Notes: a model not told the origin generated them from the letters alone. Counted from the stretch's first letter, positions 7,033 to 17,533 are shown. The stretch: 42,576 nt of DNA from Nostoc foliaceum FACHB-393 (GCF_014698505.1 NZ_JACJTD010000059.1:1-42576), one strand, 5' to 3'. Numbers and translations are program-made.

Positions 7033-10000
7033 ATGCCACGCATATTTGACAACATCGACTTGCAACTGCTACCAATTTTGCGGGATACCCTTAAAGTATC
7101 TTACCGGGCTGACTTTTGCGTAGGTTATTTTAACCTCAGAGGTTGGCGCAAGCTTGATGATTTAATCGAACAGTATGTGGGTGGAGAAACTTCTTGTTGT
7201 CGGTTGTTGGTAGGGATGCAGGGTCTACCCAGCGATGAAGTGCATACAGCATTTACGTTGGGTACTGGGGAGGGCAGGCTTGATAATAGCACTATTATCC
7301 GTCTCAAAAAAAAGATAGCGGCGGAGTTTCGCCAACAGCTTACCATCGGTGCGCCAACAGATGATCATGAAATGGGGTTACGTCGCTTAAGCCGTCAATT
7401 AAAAACAAAGAAATTAGTTATTAAATTATTTTTAGCGCATCCTCTCCACGCTAAGTTATACCTGGTTCATCGTAACGACCCCAATAGTCCGATAGTTGGA
7501 TTTTTAGGTAGTAGTAATTTGACTTTGGCGGGTTTGAGAAAACAAGGGGAATTAAATGTTGATATTTTAGACTATGATGCAACGAATAAACTGCAAAAGT
7601 GGTTTGAAGACCGTTGGAAAGATTACGGCTGTATCGATATTTCTAAAGAGCTTGCAGAAATAATTGATAATAGTTGGGCAAGGGAAGAATTAATTCCCCC
7701 GTATCATATTTACTTGAAGATTGCTTATCATTTATCACATGAAGCGATCGCCGGAATTTCCGAATTCCGAATTCCCCATGAATTTAATAATTTGTTTGAT
7801 TTCCAAAAAGCCGCCGTACAGCTAGCAGCGCGTCATGTAACTCGCCGTGGTGGGGTAATTATCGGCGATGTGGTGGGGCTTGGTAAAACATTAGTTGGAA
7901 CAGCTTTAGCAAAAATATTACAAGACGATTGTTTTTTAGAAACTTTAATTATTTGTCCAAAAAACTTAACTTCGATGTGGCAAGAATATGTAGATAATTA
8001 TCGGCTTTATGCTAAAGTGATGCCCATTAGTAAAGCCCAAAACTTATTACCAGAATTACGTCGTTATCGGGTCGTATTAATAGATGAAAGTCATAATTTA
8101 CGCAATCGAGAGGGTAAAAGATATCGGGCAATCGCCGAATATATTGCAGCCAATGAAAGCAAATGTATTTTACTTTCGGCAACACCATATAATAAAACTT
8201 ATCTTGACCTTTCTTCTCAATTAAGATTATTTGTTCCTGAAGACCAAGATTTGGGTTTTAGACCTGAAGCTTTAATCAATGAATTGGGTGGCGGTTCGTT
8301 AGGCGAATTGCAATTTATTAGAAAGTATCAATGTTCTGTTAAGTCTCTTGCTGCTTTTGAAAAAAGCGAACATTCCGACGATTGGCGAGAATTAATGAAA
8401 CGCTATATGGTGCGGCGGACTCGTTCGTTTATTAAAGATAATTATGCCAAATCAGACCCAAATTCTTCTTCCCTGAGTCAGGATAGACAAAAAGTAATAC
8501 GTAAATATTTAGAGTTTTCCGATGGTAGACGTTCTTATTTTCCCGACCGTTTACCACGCACTATTAAATTTACTTTAGAGACTCCTAATGACTCCTATTC
8601 TAGTCTTTATTCAGAAGCAGTAATTGAAGTAATTAATCAATTAAATTTACCCCGTTATGGATTAGGTAATTATGTAGTTACAAAACCTAAACAACCACCA
8701 ACAGAGCCAGAACAGCGCCAAATTAGTAGCTTATTTCGTGGGGGGCGGAGGTTGATGGGTTTTTCCCGCACTAATTTATTTAAACGCTTAGAAAGTAGTG
8801 GTTCTGCTTTTATTCAATCAATTGAACGTCACGTTTTACGGAATTTTATTTATTTATATGCTTTGGAAAACGAGCTTGATATCCCTATTGGTACTCAAGA
8901 TGCAGAATTATTAGATACGAGGAATAATGATGAGGATGCTGATTCGGTTATAGCAAGTTTATTTGATGTAGAAATAGAAGAAGATGACCTCACCTCCTTA
9001 CCCTATTCTTCGCAAGCAGAGAAGGGAGAAAAAGCCGGAGAAGAAATTCTCACCTCCCCAACAGGGATGGGGTCAACAGAAAAAGTTTTTAGACAACAAG
9101 CAGAGTCAATTTATCAGGAATATACTACCCGATATCAACGTCGTTTTAAGTGGTTGCGTTCGTCATTATTTGATATTAAAAAACTAAAAAAAGATTTATT
9201 AGCCGATGCAAAAGCACTAATTAATATATTACAAAATATTGGTAAATGGAATTCTCAAGCAGATGAAAAATTGATAGCCCTAATAAATCTGTTAACAAAA
9301 ACTCATTCTGGTGAAAAAGTATTAATTTTTACACAATTTGCAGATTCGGTACGCTATATAACAGATAACTTACAGGCAAAAAATATTACCAACGTAGCAG
9401 GAGTAACGGGGCGATCGCAATATCCTACGGAACTGACGGGAAGATTTAGTCCTGTGAGTAATAATCAGCGACATAGGGTATCGTCAACAGATGAATTACG
9501 TATATTAATTGCTACAGATATTTTAAGTGAAGGTCATAATTTACAAGATTGTGCAATTATCGTCAATTGGGATTTACCTTGGGCAATTATTCGATTAATT
9601 CAAAGGGCTGGACGCGTTGATCGAATTGGACAAAATGCTCAAGAAATTCTCTGTTATTCTTTTCTTCCTGCTGAAGGTGTGGAACGGATTATTAATTTGC
9701 GGGGAAGACTCAAGCAAAGATTACAAGAAAATGCCGAAGTTGTGGGAACTGATGAGGCATTTTTTGAGGACGATGATGCACAAGTAATTTGGGATTTATA
9801 TAATGAAAAATCTGGTATTTTAGATGGAGATGAAGATACAGAAGTTGACTTAACATCGGAAGCATTTCAAATTTGGAAAAAAGCAACTGATAATAATCCT
9901 GGGCTAAAAAAAACCATTGAAGAGATGCCCAATGTGGTTTATTCTACTCGTGAACATATACCTCAAATAGTGCAACCAGAGGGAGTATTAATGTATATGA

Positions 10001-10503
10001 AAACCACTGAAGGGAATGATTCTTTAATTTATGTTGATCGCAATGGCAATAGTGTTACCCAATCTCAAATAGCTGTGTTAAAAATGGCATCTTGTGATGA
10101 ATATACAGTAGCAATAGCTAAAGATAAACAGCATCACAATTTAGTTAAAAAAGGTGCGGAATTACTGGCTGAGGAAGAAAAAAATATGGGTGGTCAATTG
10201 GGTAGACCATCGGGTGCGAGATTTCGTAGTTACGAACGATTGAAAAGTTATGCACAGGAGATGAAGGGTACTTTATTTGTAACTGGCGAACTATTAAAAG
10301 CGATTGATGATATTTATCGTTACCCATTAAGGCAGTCTGCGGTCGATACTTTAAATCGGCAATTAAGAAGTGGTATTAGTAGTCAGCAATTAGCAGAATT
10401 AGTAGTTGCTTTGCAGATGGATGATCGCTTGTGTATTGTCAGCGAAGAAATTGAGAAACGGGAACCTCAAATCATTTGTTCTTTAGGATTGTTTGAGAAA
10501 TAA
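7033..10503 (+). CDS. PLD-nuclease/SF2 helicase fusion, 1156 aa
   Basis: Residues about 1-200 are a phospholipase-D-type nuclease domain: HAK at 139-141, GSSN at 159-162, and the following E173. An SF2/SNF2-like helicase follows. It has Walker A GDVVGLGKT (278-286), DESH (351-354), SAT (382-384), and in the second lobe LIFTQF, then ATDILSEGHNLQ and QRAGRVDRIGQ (857-867). The last 250 residues are helical and unassigned. Families of this build translocate on DNA and cut it in anti-phage or restriction systems. A low-complexity insert lies near residues 650-690. The gene is AT-rich compared with A1/B1, which suggests transfer. The ribosome site is weak. The next gene, 610 bases on, is an adenine methyltransferase, its likely partner. 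Confidence 0.9.
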   Translation: MPRIFDNIDLQLLPILRDTLKVSYRADFCVGYFNLRGWRKLDDLIEQYVGGETSCCRLLVGMQGLPSDEVHTAFTLGTGEGRLDNSTIIRLKKKIAAEFRQQLTIGAPTDDHEMGLRRLSRQLKTKKLVIKLFLAHPLHAKLYLVHRNDPNSPIVGFLGSSNLTLAGLRKQGELNVDILDYDATNKLQKWFEDRWKDYGCIDISKELAEIIDNSWAREELIPPYHIYLKIAYHLSHEAIAGISEFRIPHEFNNLFDFQKAAVQLAARHVTRRGGVIIGDVVGLGKTLVGTALAKILQDDCFLETLIICPKNLTSMWQEYVDNYRLYAKVMPISKAQNLLPELRRYRVVLIDESHNLRNREGKRYRAIAEYIAANESKCILLSATPYNKTYLDLSSQLRLFVPEDQDLGFRPEALINELGGGSLGELQFIRKYQCSVKSLAAFEKSEHSDDWRELMKRYMVRRTRSFIKDNYAKSDPNSSSLSQDRQKVIRKYLEFSDGRRSYFPDRLPRTIKFTLETPNDSYSSLYSEAVIEVINQLNLPRYGLGNYVVTKPKQPPTEPEQRQISSLFRGGRRLMGFSRTNLFKRLESSGSAFIQSIERHVLRNFIYLYALENELDIPIGTQDAELLDTRNNDEDADSVIASLFDVEIEEDDLTSLPYSSQAEKGEKAGEEILTSPTGMGSTEKVFRQQAESIYQEYTTRYQRRFKWLRSSLFDIKKLKKDLLADAKALINILQNIGKWNSQADEKLIALINLLTKTHSGEKVLIFTQFADSVRYITDNLQAKNITNVAGVTGRSQYPTELTGRFSPVSNNQRHRVSSTDELRILIATDILSEGHNLQDCAIIVNWDLPWAIIRLIQRAGRVDRIGQNAQEILCYSFLPAEGVERIINLRGRLKQRLQENAEVVGTDEAFFEDDDAQVIWDLYNEKSGILDGDEDTEVDLTSEAFQIWKKATDNNPGLKKTIEEMPNVVYSTREHIPQIVQPEGVLMYMKTTEGNDSLIYVDRNGNSVTQSQIAVLKMASCDEYTVAIAKDKQHHNLVKKGAELLAEEEKNMGGQLGRPSGARFRSYERLKSYAQEMKGTLFVTGELLKAIDDIYRYPLRQSAVDTLNRQLRSGISSQQLAELVVALQMDDRLCIVSEEIEKREPQIICSLGLFEK

Positions 10504-11113
10504 TATTGGATATTTAAAAACTCACGCCAATGGAACAAAAAAATATATGCTTGAAAATGGGCAAACTTAGAAATTGTACAAGCGCATTCCCCATTCTACC
10601 GTCAGAAGAATTTGTAGTGTGATCGCATTCCCCAATATAACCCTAAGCAAGCACATATTCTACGTTTTCGCGTTTCTGCGAGTTGATAAAACTATACATT
10701 TTTGTGCGTATTAATTTTATATTTTATTTCAGTGATACGTAGGCTATTTTTAGCTTTTCTTAAGTAATTACCTATGGTTCTCTAAAGTCTTACTAGATAA
10801 GCTTTTAAGCTATTATTGGGTTTCTAGGCTGAGATTTGGTCAAAAAGTATCTCACTTAGCTAGATTTTATACTTATATTATACTATTACTGACAGTATAT
10901 AGCCACTTGCGAAATTGCCATTTATCAATATTAACACTGAGCTTTTCTGTAACTAAAAAGGTTATTACAGTAGCAGTATTATAACGGTTTTATAAATAAA
11001 TCCTTATTTATTTATTAAGGATTATGGCTCCAAGATTTTGGTCTATGGGCATATTTTTTATGCTCGTTTTTTACTACACAGAATTCTATTTTTATCTGCA
11101 AGGGTAGTATATA
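10504..11113. promoter_or_regulatory. 610-base AT-rich spacer with a hairpin before the methyltransferase
   Basis: No credible gene is seen. A perfect 8-bp inverted repeat AATCCTTA (10999-11006) / TAAGGATT (11016-11023) with a 9-base loop lies about 90 bases before the methyltransferase start, and the surrounding DNA is very AT-rich. It probably holds a separate promoter and perhaps an operator, so that methyltransferase and helicase can be expressed independently. The motif GCATTCCCC appears twice, near 10585 and 10626. Confidence 0.45.
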
Positions 11114-14100
11114 ATGACGTTAAATTTCCAACGAACACGCGAATTATTGCATAAATTTCAATTTCAGGATTTGTTCATCCAAGAATTGGGTTGGTCAGAT
11201 TCTTCGCAGAAAAAAGCTGTAACCTTGCAAATTGAGGAGGGGAGTGAGTTTTACCAATACCAGCGAATAGCTGAGAGTTCTGGTGTAGCTATTTTTGAAG
11301 TTACAGCAGCAGATGGTACTATTCCTGATGCAAAAAGTCGGGCTGCGATTCATAAAGAAGTTACTAATTTAATCGCTGAAAATTTGTTGATATTTATTGA
11401 TGGTCAGCGTATTCAAAGTCTTTGGTATTGGGTAAAGCGAGAAGAAAATAAAAGTTACATTCGTGAGCCTTTGTACGTAAAGGGTCAACCGGGAGACTTA
11501 TTTTTAAGTAAGCTTGGTTCTTTAGTTATTGACATTACCGAACTGGAAGATGATAATCTTCCAGTTGTAGAAATTGCACGTCGTCTTCAAGAGGCATTTG
11601 ATGTAGAACCTGTAACAAAGAAATTTTATAAAGATTTTCAAGAGGAACATAAACAGTTTTTACAGTATATAAAAGGAATTAGCGACGAGGCAGATAAGCG
11701 TTGGTATGCCTCTGTAATTCTGAATCGGATGATGTTCGTCTATTTCCTCCAGCGTAAAGGTTTTCTAGATAATGGAGATTTAAAATATTTACAAAATCGA
11801 CTCAAAAAAAGTCAAGCTCAAGGGGATAATCTTTTTTATAATAGCTTTTTAAAAGTTTTATTCTTTGGCAGTTTTGCTACACCAGAAGAAGACCGTGACC
11901 CATCAGTTGAAAAGTTAGTCGGCGTTATTAAATATCTTAATGGTGGATTATTCCTTGAACACCGCATTGAACAAGAGAATAATATTTCAATTCCTGATAT
12001 AGCATTTGAAAAAGTTTTAGAGTTATTTGCAAACTATTCTTGGAACTTGGACGATACGCCAGAAGGTAAAGATGATGAAATATCTCCCGATGTTTTAGGA
12101 TACATATTTGAAAAATATATTAACCAAAAAGCATTTGGGGCTTACTATACTCGTCCGCAAATCACTGAATATCTTTGTGATAGAACAATCCATCAACTCA
12201 TTTTAGATCGTGTTAATGATTCTTTGTCCGACAAGTATAAACCTTTTGAAGATTATAATGAACTGATATTTAAATTAGATACAAATATCTGTCGCTTATT
12301 AATTAATGATATTCTACCAAAACTATCAATTCTTGACCCTGCTTGTGGTTCGGGTGCATTCCTTGTTGCTGCAATGAAAACACTCATCCTAGTTTATGGT
12401 GCGGTAATTGGGATGATTGATGTAATAGGAGATGCAAGTTTAAAAAAACAGCTTCAAGATATCAGAGACAAACATCAGTCTATATCTTATTACTTAAAAA
12501 AACTGATTGTTACTGATAATCTTTATGGGGTTGACATTATGGAAGAAGCGACAGAAATTGCTAAACTTAGGCTATTTTTAGCTTTAGTATCTTCTGCTCA
12601 TGATGTTAAGCAATTAGAACCATTGCCTAATATTGATTTTAATATTATGGCGGGTAATTCACTGGTTGGATTAATGAAGGTTGATCCTACTGTCTTCGAT
12701 AAAGTTAAACTAACAGCAAAAGCAAAAGCACGAGGATATAAACAAGAAAATCCCGATTTGCAGTTAAGTTTATTCCAATCTAGTTCTTATTATACATATC
12801 AGTCAATTTTAGAGAAGAAGAATGAATCAATTGATTTGTATAAAAAGTACGCTTTCATTTCTGCAAAAGATAAAGTTGTTAGTTTAGATGGTAAAACACC
12901 TCAAGATAAAAAGCTCTTGTTACTGCGTGCTTCTATTGATGAAATCAATAATAAGTCACAAGAAAAGCTAAATGTTTTACTTTTGGATGAATTTAGTAAT
13001 CGCTTGGGTATTAAATATGAGGAAGTTCAATTAACTGGTAAACCGAAGAAGCGGGTTTTAAATGTTGATGATATTGCTGCATTGAAACCTTTTCACTGGG
13101 GTTATCATTTTGATAAGGTTTTGGGAAGGGGTGGTTTTGACGCGATTATTACTAATCCACCTTGGGAAATTTTCAAGCCTCAAGCGAAAGAATTCTTCGC
13201 ACAGCATAATGAATTAGTGACAAAGAATAAGATGCATATTCATGTATTTGAAGAAGAGCAAGAAAAGCTTCTAAAAAACCAAGAAATTGCTGGGGCTTGG
13301 TTAGAATATCAAAGCCAGTATCCTCATCTATGTAACTATTATCGTCTGGCAGAAAATTATAAAAATCAAGTTCCTACCGTTAATGGGAAAAAAGTAGGTA
13401 CTGATATTAATTTATATAAGCTTTTTTTGGAGCAATGCTTTAACTTATTACACCCAAATGGTGAGTGTGGAATTGTAATTCCTAGTGGTATCTATACTGA
13501 TCTAGGTGCTAAACAACTACGACAAATATTGTTTAATCAAACAAATATAACTGGATTATTCTGTTTTGAAAATCGTAAAGAAGTATTTGAAGGTGTTCAT
13601 CGCAGTTTTAAAATTGTTGTACTTACCTTTGCTAAGGGTGGAAAAACAACAGAATTTCCCTCAGCTTTTATGCGTCATAATGTGCAAGAGCTTCAAAGGT
13701 TTCCTAGCGATGATAGTTTATATATAAATGTTGATCTGGTAAGTAAGTTTTCTCCTGATTCTTTATCTATTATAGAATTCAAAAATAAGGAAGATGTAAG
13801 AATTGCTACAAAGTTACTTGATTTCCCTTTACTAAATGATTCTAAGCTTGGTTGGGGGCTAGAGGTTTATGGGGAAGAACTTCATATGACTCGCTCAAAA
13901 AAATATTTTAAGCAATCTCTAACGAAGTGTCCTCTTTATGAAGGAGGAATGATTTGGCAATTTCAAAATAGCTATGATAAGCCTCGTTACTGGATAGAAG
14001 AGTCTGATTTACGAGAAATATTTTTACATAAACGTGCTAAGAGAATCGGATTTGTAGATAAAATACCTAAAGATTTAAAAAATGATTATGAGACCTATCG

Positions 14101-15178
14101 TATTGCAATCCGTAAGATAGCGAGAAACACAGATACAAGAACATTGATATCCTCTCTAATTCCCCCTGGTTCTTTTACAGGAAATTCTCTTACAGTTAAT
14201 TTTCCTTACTACCATTTCAGTAATAAATATAATGAATTACGATACTGTGATTCGGAACTGCTAGTTCTTACCTCACTGTTGAATAGTTTTGTTACGGACT
14301 ATACTCTTCGTTCACGAATGACCGCAAACTTAAATACATTTTATCTTTATCAACTGCCGATACCACGTCTAAAAGAAAGTGATCGCCACTTCAACGAAAT
14401 TGTACAACGCGCAGCCAAACTCATTTGCACCACCCCAGAATTTGACGAATTAGCACAAGAAGTTGGACTCGGTTCCCACACCAACGGAGTCACCGACGCA
14501 AGCGAAAGAGCTAAACTCCGCGCAGAACTCGACGGAATTATAGCTCATCTCTACGGTTTAACTGAAGCAGAATTTGCATACATCCTCACCACATTCCCCA
14601 TCGTTCCCGAACAAATCAAGCAAGATGCATTAATAGCATATCGGGACTTTGCACCGCTAACAGGTGACGCAGAAATTGTGGAACTCATCATCAATCAAGA
14701 CGAGAGTTCCACATTAGAATTCAAATCTACCGCTCGTTGGGATGTGGATAAAAACCAAAAAAATCCTGAAATGGAGCAAGTCATTCTCAAAACAGTTGCA
14801 TCTTTCCTCAACACCGAAAAAGGTGGAACATTATTAATAGGAGTCACCGACGACAAAGAAATTATCGGACTCGAATTAGACTATCAAACCTTCAGCAAAT
14901 CAAATAAACGTGATGCATTTCAGCTATTTCTCATCAACGATTTATTACTACGGGAACTAGGAAAAGATTTAGCAACATTAATCGATATCACCTTCCACGA
15001 AGTCGAGCGCAAAGATGTATGTCGTATCACCGTAAAGCCTTCACCACGTTCAGTATTCATTGAAGTCAAAGCCAAGGGTGAGAAAAAGCAACGCTGTTTA
15101 TTCGTGCGGAGTGGAAATTTAACTAGTAAGCTAACAACAGACGAAGAAATTGAAAACTATTGCAAATCTCGCTGGTAA
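11114..15178 (+). CDS. Eco57I-like adenine-N6 DNA methyltransferase fused to an AlbA_2/Schlafen-type domain, 1354 aa
   Basis: Motif I is LDPACGSGAF (about residue 406) and motif IV is NPPW (681-684), the signature of amino-methyltransferases that make N6-methyladenine. Residues about 1-180 form an N-terminal region that may be nuclease-like, but I see no convincing PD-(D/E)XK set. Residues about 770-1090 would be the target-recognition region. From about residue 1195 a separate domain begins with LEFKST and continues through ASFLNT, GGTLLIGVTDD and IIGLELD, the hallmark of AlbA_2/Schlafen-type domains. This fusion is unusual. AGGG precedes the ATG by about 9 bases. The DNA changes character near 14.37 kb from T-ending to C-ending codons. 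Probably modifies host DNA and works with the upstream helicase. Confidence 0.9.
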   Translation: MTLNFQRTRELLHKFQFQDLFIQELGWSDSSQKKAVTLQIEEGSEFYQYQRIAESSGVAIFEVTAADGTIPDAKSRAAIHKEVTNLIAENLLIFIDGQRIQSLWYWVKREENKSYIREPLYVKGQPGDLFLSKLGSLVIDITELEDDNLPVVEIARRLQEAFDVEPVTKKFYKDFQEEHKQFLQYIKGISDEADKRWYASVILNRMMFVYFLQRKGFLDNGDLKYLQNRLKKSQAQGDNLFYNSFLKVLFFGSFATPEEDRDPSVEKLVGVIKYLNGGLFLEHRIEQENNISIPDIAFEKVLELFANYSWNLDDTPEGKDDEISPDVLGYIFEKYINQKAFGAYYTRPQITEYLCDRTIHQLILDRVNDSLSDKYKPFEDYNELIFKLDTNICRLLINDILPKLSILDPACGSGAFLVAAMKTLILVYGAVIGMIDVIGDASLKKQLQDIRDKHQSISYYLKKLIVTDNLYGVDIMEEATEIAKLRLFLALVSSAHDVKQLEPLPNIDFNIMAGNSLVGLMKVDPTVFDKVKLTAKAKARGYKQENPDLQLSLFQSSSYYTYQSILEKKNESIDLYKKYAFISAKDKVVSLDGKTPQDKKLLLLRASIDEINNKSQEKLNVLLLDEFSNRLGIKYEEVQLTGKPKKRVLNVDDIAALKPFHWGYHFDKVLGRGGFDAIITNPPWEIFKPQAKEFFAQHNELVTKNKMHIHVFEEEQEKLLKNQEIAGAWLEYQSQYPHLCNYYRLAENYKNQVPTVNGKKVGTDINLYKLFLEQCFNLLHPNGECGIVIPSGIYTDLGAKQLRQILFNQTNITGLFCFENRKEVFEGVHRSFKIVVLTFAKGGKTTEFPSAFMRHNVQELQRFPSDDSLYINVDLVSKFSPDSLSIIEFKNKEDVRIATKLLDFPLLNDSKLGWGLEVYGEELHMTRSKKYFKQSLTKCPLYEGGMIWQFQNSYDKPRYWIEESDLREIFLHKRAKRIGFVDKIPKDLKNDYETYRIAIRKIARNTDTRTLISSLIPPGSFTGNSLTVNFPYYHFSNKYNELRYCDSELLVLTSLLNSFVTDYTLRSRMTANLNTFYLYQLPIPRLKESDRHFNEIVQRAAKLICTTPEFDELAQEVGLGSHTNGVTDASERAKLRAELDGIIAHLYGLTEAEFAYILTTFPIVPEQIKQDALIAYRDFAPLTGDAEIVELIINQDESSTLEFKSTARWDVDKNQKNPEMEQVILKTVASFLNTEKGGTLLIGVTDDKEIIGLELDYQTFSKSNKRDAFQLFLINDLLLRELGKDLATLIDITFHEVERKDVCRITVKPSPRSVFIEVKAKGEKKQRCLFVRSGNLTSKLTTDEEIENYCKSRW

Positions 15179-15250
15179 ATAAATGGTTCACTTGGTGAGT
15201 TCTCAGTGTGGATATGCAATTTAGAAATTTTTGTAAAAAATAATATACTA

Positions 15251-17533
15251 ATGGAACAATTCGGTATTCAGCATAACGAGTCTGATTTAGGGCAACTGCT
15301 TATTGATTATGAGGAGGCTATTAAAAATTTGCCTTCTGAAGCCAAGTTAACCTGTCGGCAAGTTCTTAAGGTACTGCGAGCGCGAGATCGAGTTCAAGAT
15401 GCGCTTCAAGTTTTACAATTAGATGATGAATACCTGGCAAAACTGGTTGAGCTAGACCTAGAACTGAAGCAAAAATCTGGCATTATTTGTAATGCTGAAA
15501 ACCTTAGACAACTCCGTCAGAGTTTTCAGCCTCCAGAATCGTCTTGGTGGTGGTATCTTGAGCCATCCGCAGAACCTTCACATCTAAAACCTCTTTCAGA
15601 TAAATTTGATTGGCTGTGGAATGTCGGAACAGTTGCTTGCTTAGTGCTGGCAACTTCTTTCATTACTCAGACGGCCAAAGTTTTCTCAAACGAAGGTTTT
15701 GACTTTTTAGGTACTTTGAGTACAATCAGCCAAGGGGCAGGCTTGGCATTTGTAGCAAGTGGAGCGCTCACAGATAGGGGAAAGCAAGCTGTAGCGAAAA
15801 CGTTGAACACTATAAAAGTCCCTGCTTCACTTCATGCAGAAGTCACATTTGGAGCTTCATTAGTATTGCTTGGGGCTGCCTATGGAATCAATCAAAACTC
15901 GCACTTAGTCGGAAATTGGTATTTTGACCAAGCACAGCATCATGAAGCTCAGGGAGAGTGGTCACAAGCATTCAAAAGCTACAAGCGAGCCTTAAACTTC
16001 GCTCCAGACGACTACAAAACCCAGATTGCATTTGGCTTCTTGCATGAGAAATTAGGCAGTTTTGACCAAGCTGTTGAAGAATATAAAAAAGGAACTGCCT
16101 TTGGAATTCCAGAATTCTTAAATGCCCAAGCACGGGCAATGCTCATGGGAGGATTTCAGAAGAATAGTTGGCAAGGTGGGATTGATAGCAAAATAATTCA
16201 TGAAGCAGAAGATTTGCTTGAGCGTGCTGAAAAATCCACGCTTGATTTAAGCCGTAGCCTTGGTAAAACCAGGAAGAACAGAAGATTATATGCAGATATT
16301 AAGATTAATCAAGCTATTGCTCAAATGGCAAAAATCAAGTTTAAGGAAAAATTAGACGAAACTACTAAAAATTCCTTGAATAAAATTGTAGATAGGCTGA
16401 TCTCTATAAATGAATCAATTAAACAAGATCAATCTGAAGAGCAAAATGTTCTAACAGCAACATCTACTTTGGGTAAGACACGGGCAGAGTGTTTTTATCA
16501 AAAAGCCTTTTCTATTGGTAAATTATCAGGCTCATCGAGTGTAAATGGAATCGACTATTTAGTACGAGACGACGAGATATTTTATGCATGTAGCCCATTT
16601 AGGTGGGGAGCAATGCTCTCAACAGTACCCGATGCTTTTTTGTTAAGAAACTATCAATTTGCAAAAACCTCAACAAATCAAGAAGGAGAAAATTTATTAA
16701 ATACTTCTTACTTTATGGAATTAATTTATCAAATTCCATTTGCAAATGAGGTAGGAATTGAGTTACCAGAATATGCAAATAGAATAATATTATCTCAAGA
16801 CCCTGATACTTGGTTAAGTTTAGCAAATCAACTTTCTAAATTAATTCAAAATAATTATGTCAAAGGCTATAGCAAGGATAATAAAAAGATTATTTGGAGG
16901 TTTTTACTGAATAAAGATGGGCAGGTAATTGCATATTTTGCTTATGATGCATTCTCGCAAGAGATGGGTCATGCTCAACCTTTTATTGAAAAGGCACTCA
17001 ATAAAAAAGTGCTTGAGCAATTAAGTGGTGAACTACTCAAGGGTGGAAAATTAGAGTTTGTTGACTTCAAAGTTGTTTTGTCTGAAGAGGGTAAAATTTT
17101 GCATCTTTTACCCTGGGAGATGGCATATCCGACTGTTTTTGCAAAATGCCAAGAAAAGTGCAAAAATCTTTTTTTTGCATCTCATGTTCGCTCGGTATTC
17201 CCAAACTATAAACCCGATCTTAGAGATTTAGCAGAAATAGGTGCTTTACAAGCCGTGCTACATATGAATCTAGAATTTTTAGCTATTGATGTAAACAAAG
17301 GTGCTTATTATGAAGAACCTGCTATTTTTAAGTTGAAAGTCTCAGCAGATGGGCAAACTGTTAATTATGAAGCTGTTAATCAGGTGGCTATTCATAGGCT
17401 TGGAAAACACATCCCATTATCTGACTTAAAAGTACCTCAATTTCCTGAGTTGCAAAAGCCGCCTTATGCTGACTTAAAACTAGAAACGAAGGGATTGCCA
17501 TCTCGATTAACTCCTTGGTCGGAGTCAAAGTAA
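15251..17533 (+). CDS. Membrane-anchored TPR protein, about 760 aa
   Basis: An N-terminal helical part (about 1-90) resembles a small adaptor domain but is not assigned. Two hydrophobic stretches (about 122-140 and 198-215), with a weaker one near 160, suggest a membrane hairpin. They are followed by TPR-type helices (about 223-290: WYFDQAQHHEAQGEWSQAF and FLHEKLGSFDQAVEEYKKG). The last 350 residues are unassigned. I prefer the ATG at 15251; a GTG at 15206 would add 15 residues. The gene follows the methyltransferase by 72 bases on the same strand, is similarly AT-rich, and could be a membrane effector of the same system. That role is inference. Confidence 0.75.
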   Translation: MEQFGIQHNESDLGQLLIDYEEAIKNLPSEAKLTCRQVLKVLRARDRVQDALQVLQLDDEYLAKLVELDLELKQKSGIICNAENLRQLRQSFQPPESSWWWYLEPSAEPSHLKPLSDKFDWLWNVGTVACLVLATSFITQTAKVFSNEGFDFLGTLSTISQGAGLAFVASGALTDRGKQAVAKTLNTIKVPASLHAEVTFGASLVLLGAAYGINQNSHLVGNWYFDQAQHHEAQGEWSQAFKSYKRALNFAPDDYKTQIAFGFLHEKLGSFDQAVEEYKKGTAFGIPEFLNAQARAMLMGGFQKNSWQGGIDSKIIHEAEDLLERAEKSTLDLSRSLGKTRKNRRLYADIKINQAIAQMAKIKFKEKLDETTKNSLNKIVDRLISINESIKQDQSEEQNVLTATSTLGKTRAECFYQKAFSIGKLSGSSSVNGIDYLVRDDEIFYACSPFRWGAMLSTVPDAFLLRNYQFAKTSTNQEGENLLNTSYFMELIYQIPFANEVGIELPEYANRIILSQDPDTWLSLANQLSKLIQNNYVKGYSKDNKKIIWRFLLNKDGQVIAYFAYDAFSQEMGHAQPFIEKALNKKVLEQLSGELLKGGKLEFVDFKVVLSEEGKILHLLPWEMAYPTVFAKCQEKCKNLFFASHVRSVFPNYKPDLRDLAEIGALQAVLHMNLEFLAIDVNKGAYYEEPAIFKLKVSADGQTVNYEAVNQVAIHRLGKHIPLSDLKVPQFPELQKPPYADLKLETKGLPSRLTPWSESK

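Noticed and set aside
7033..15178. Complete DISARM or BREX system
   Set aside because: Helicase, PLD and methyltransferase parts are present, but no drmA/drmB, brxC, brxL or pglZ-like genes are seen in the window.
11114..15178. Stand-alone type IIG restriction enzyme with its own nuclease domain
   Set aside because: The N-terminal region has no convincing PD-(D/E)XK catalytic set that I can point to; the nuclease function is more likely in the upstream PLD-helicase.
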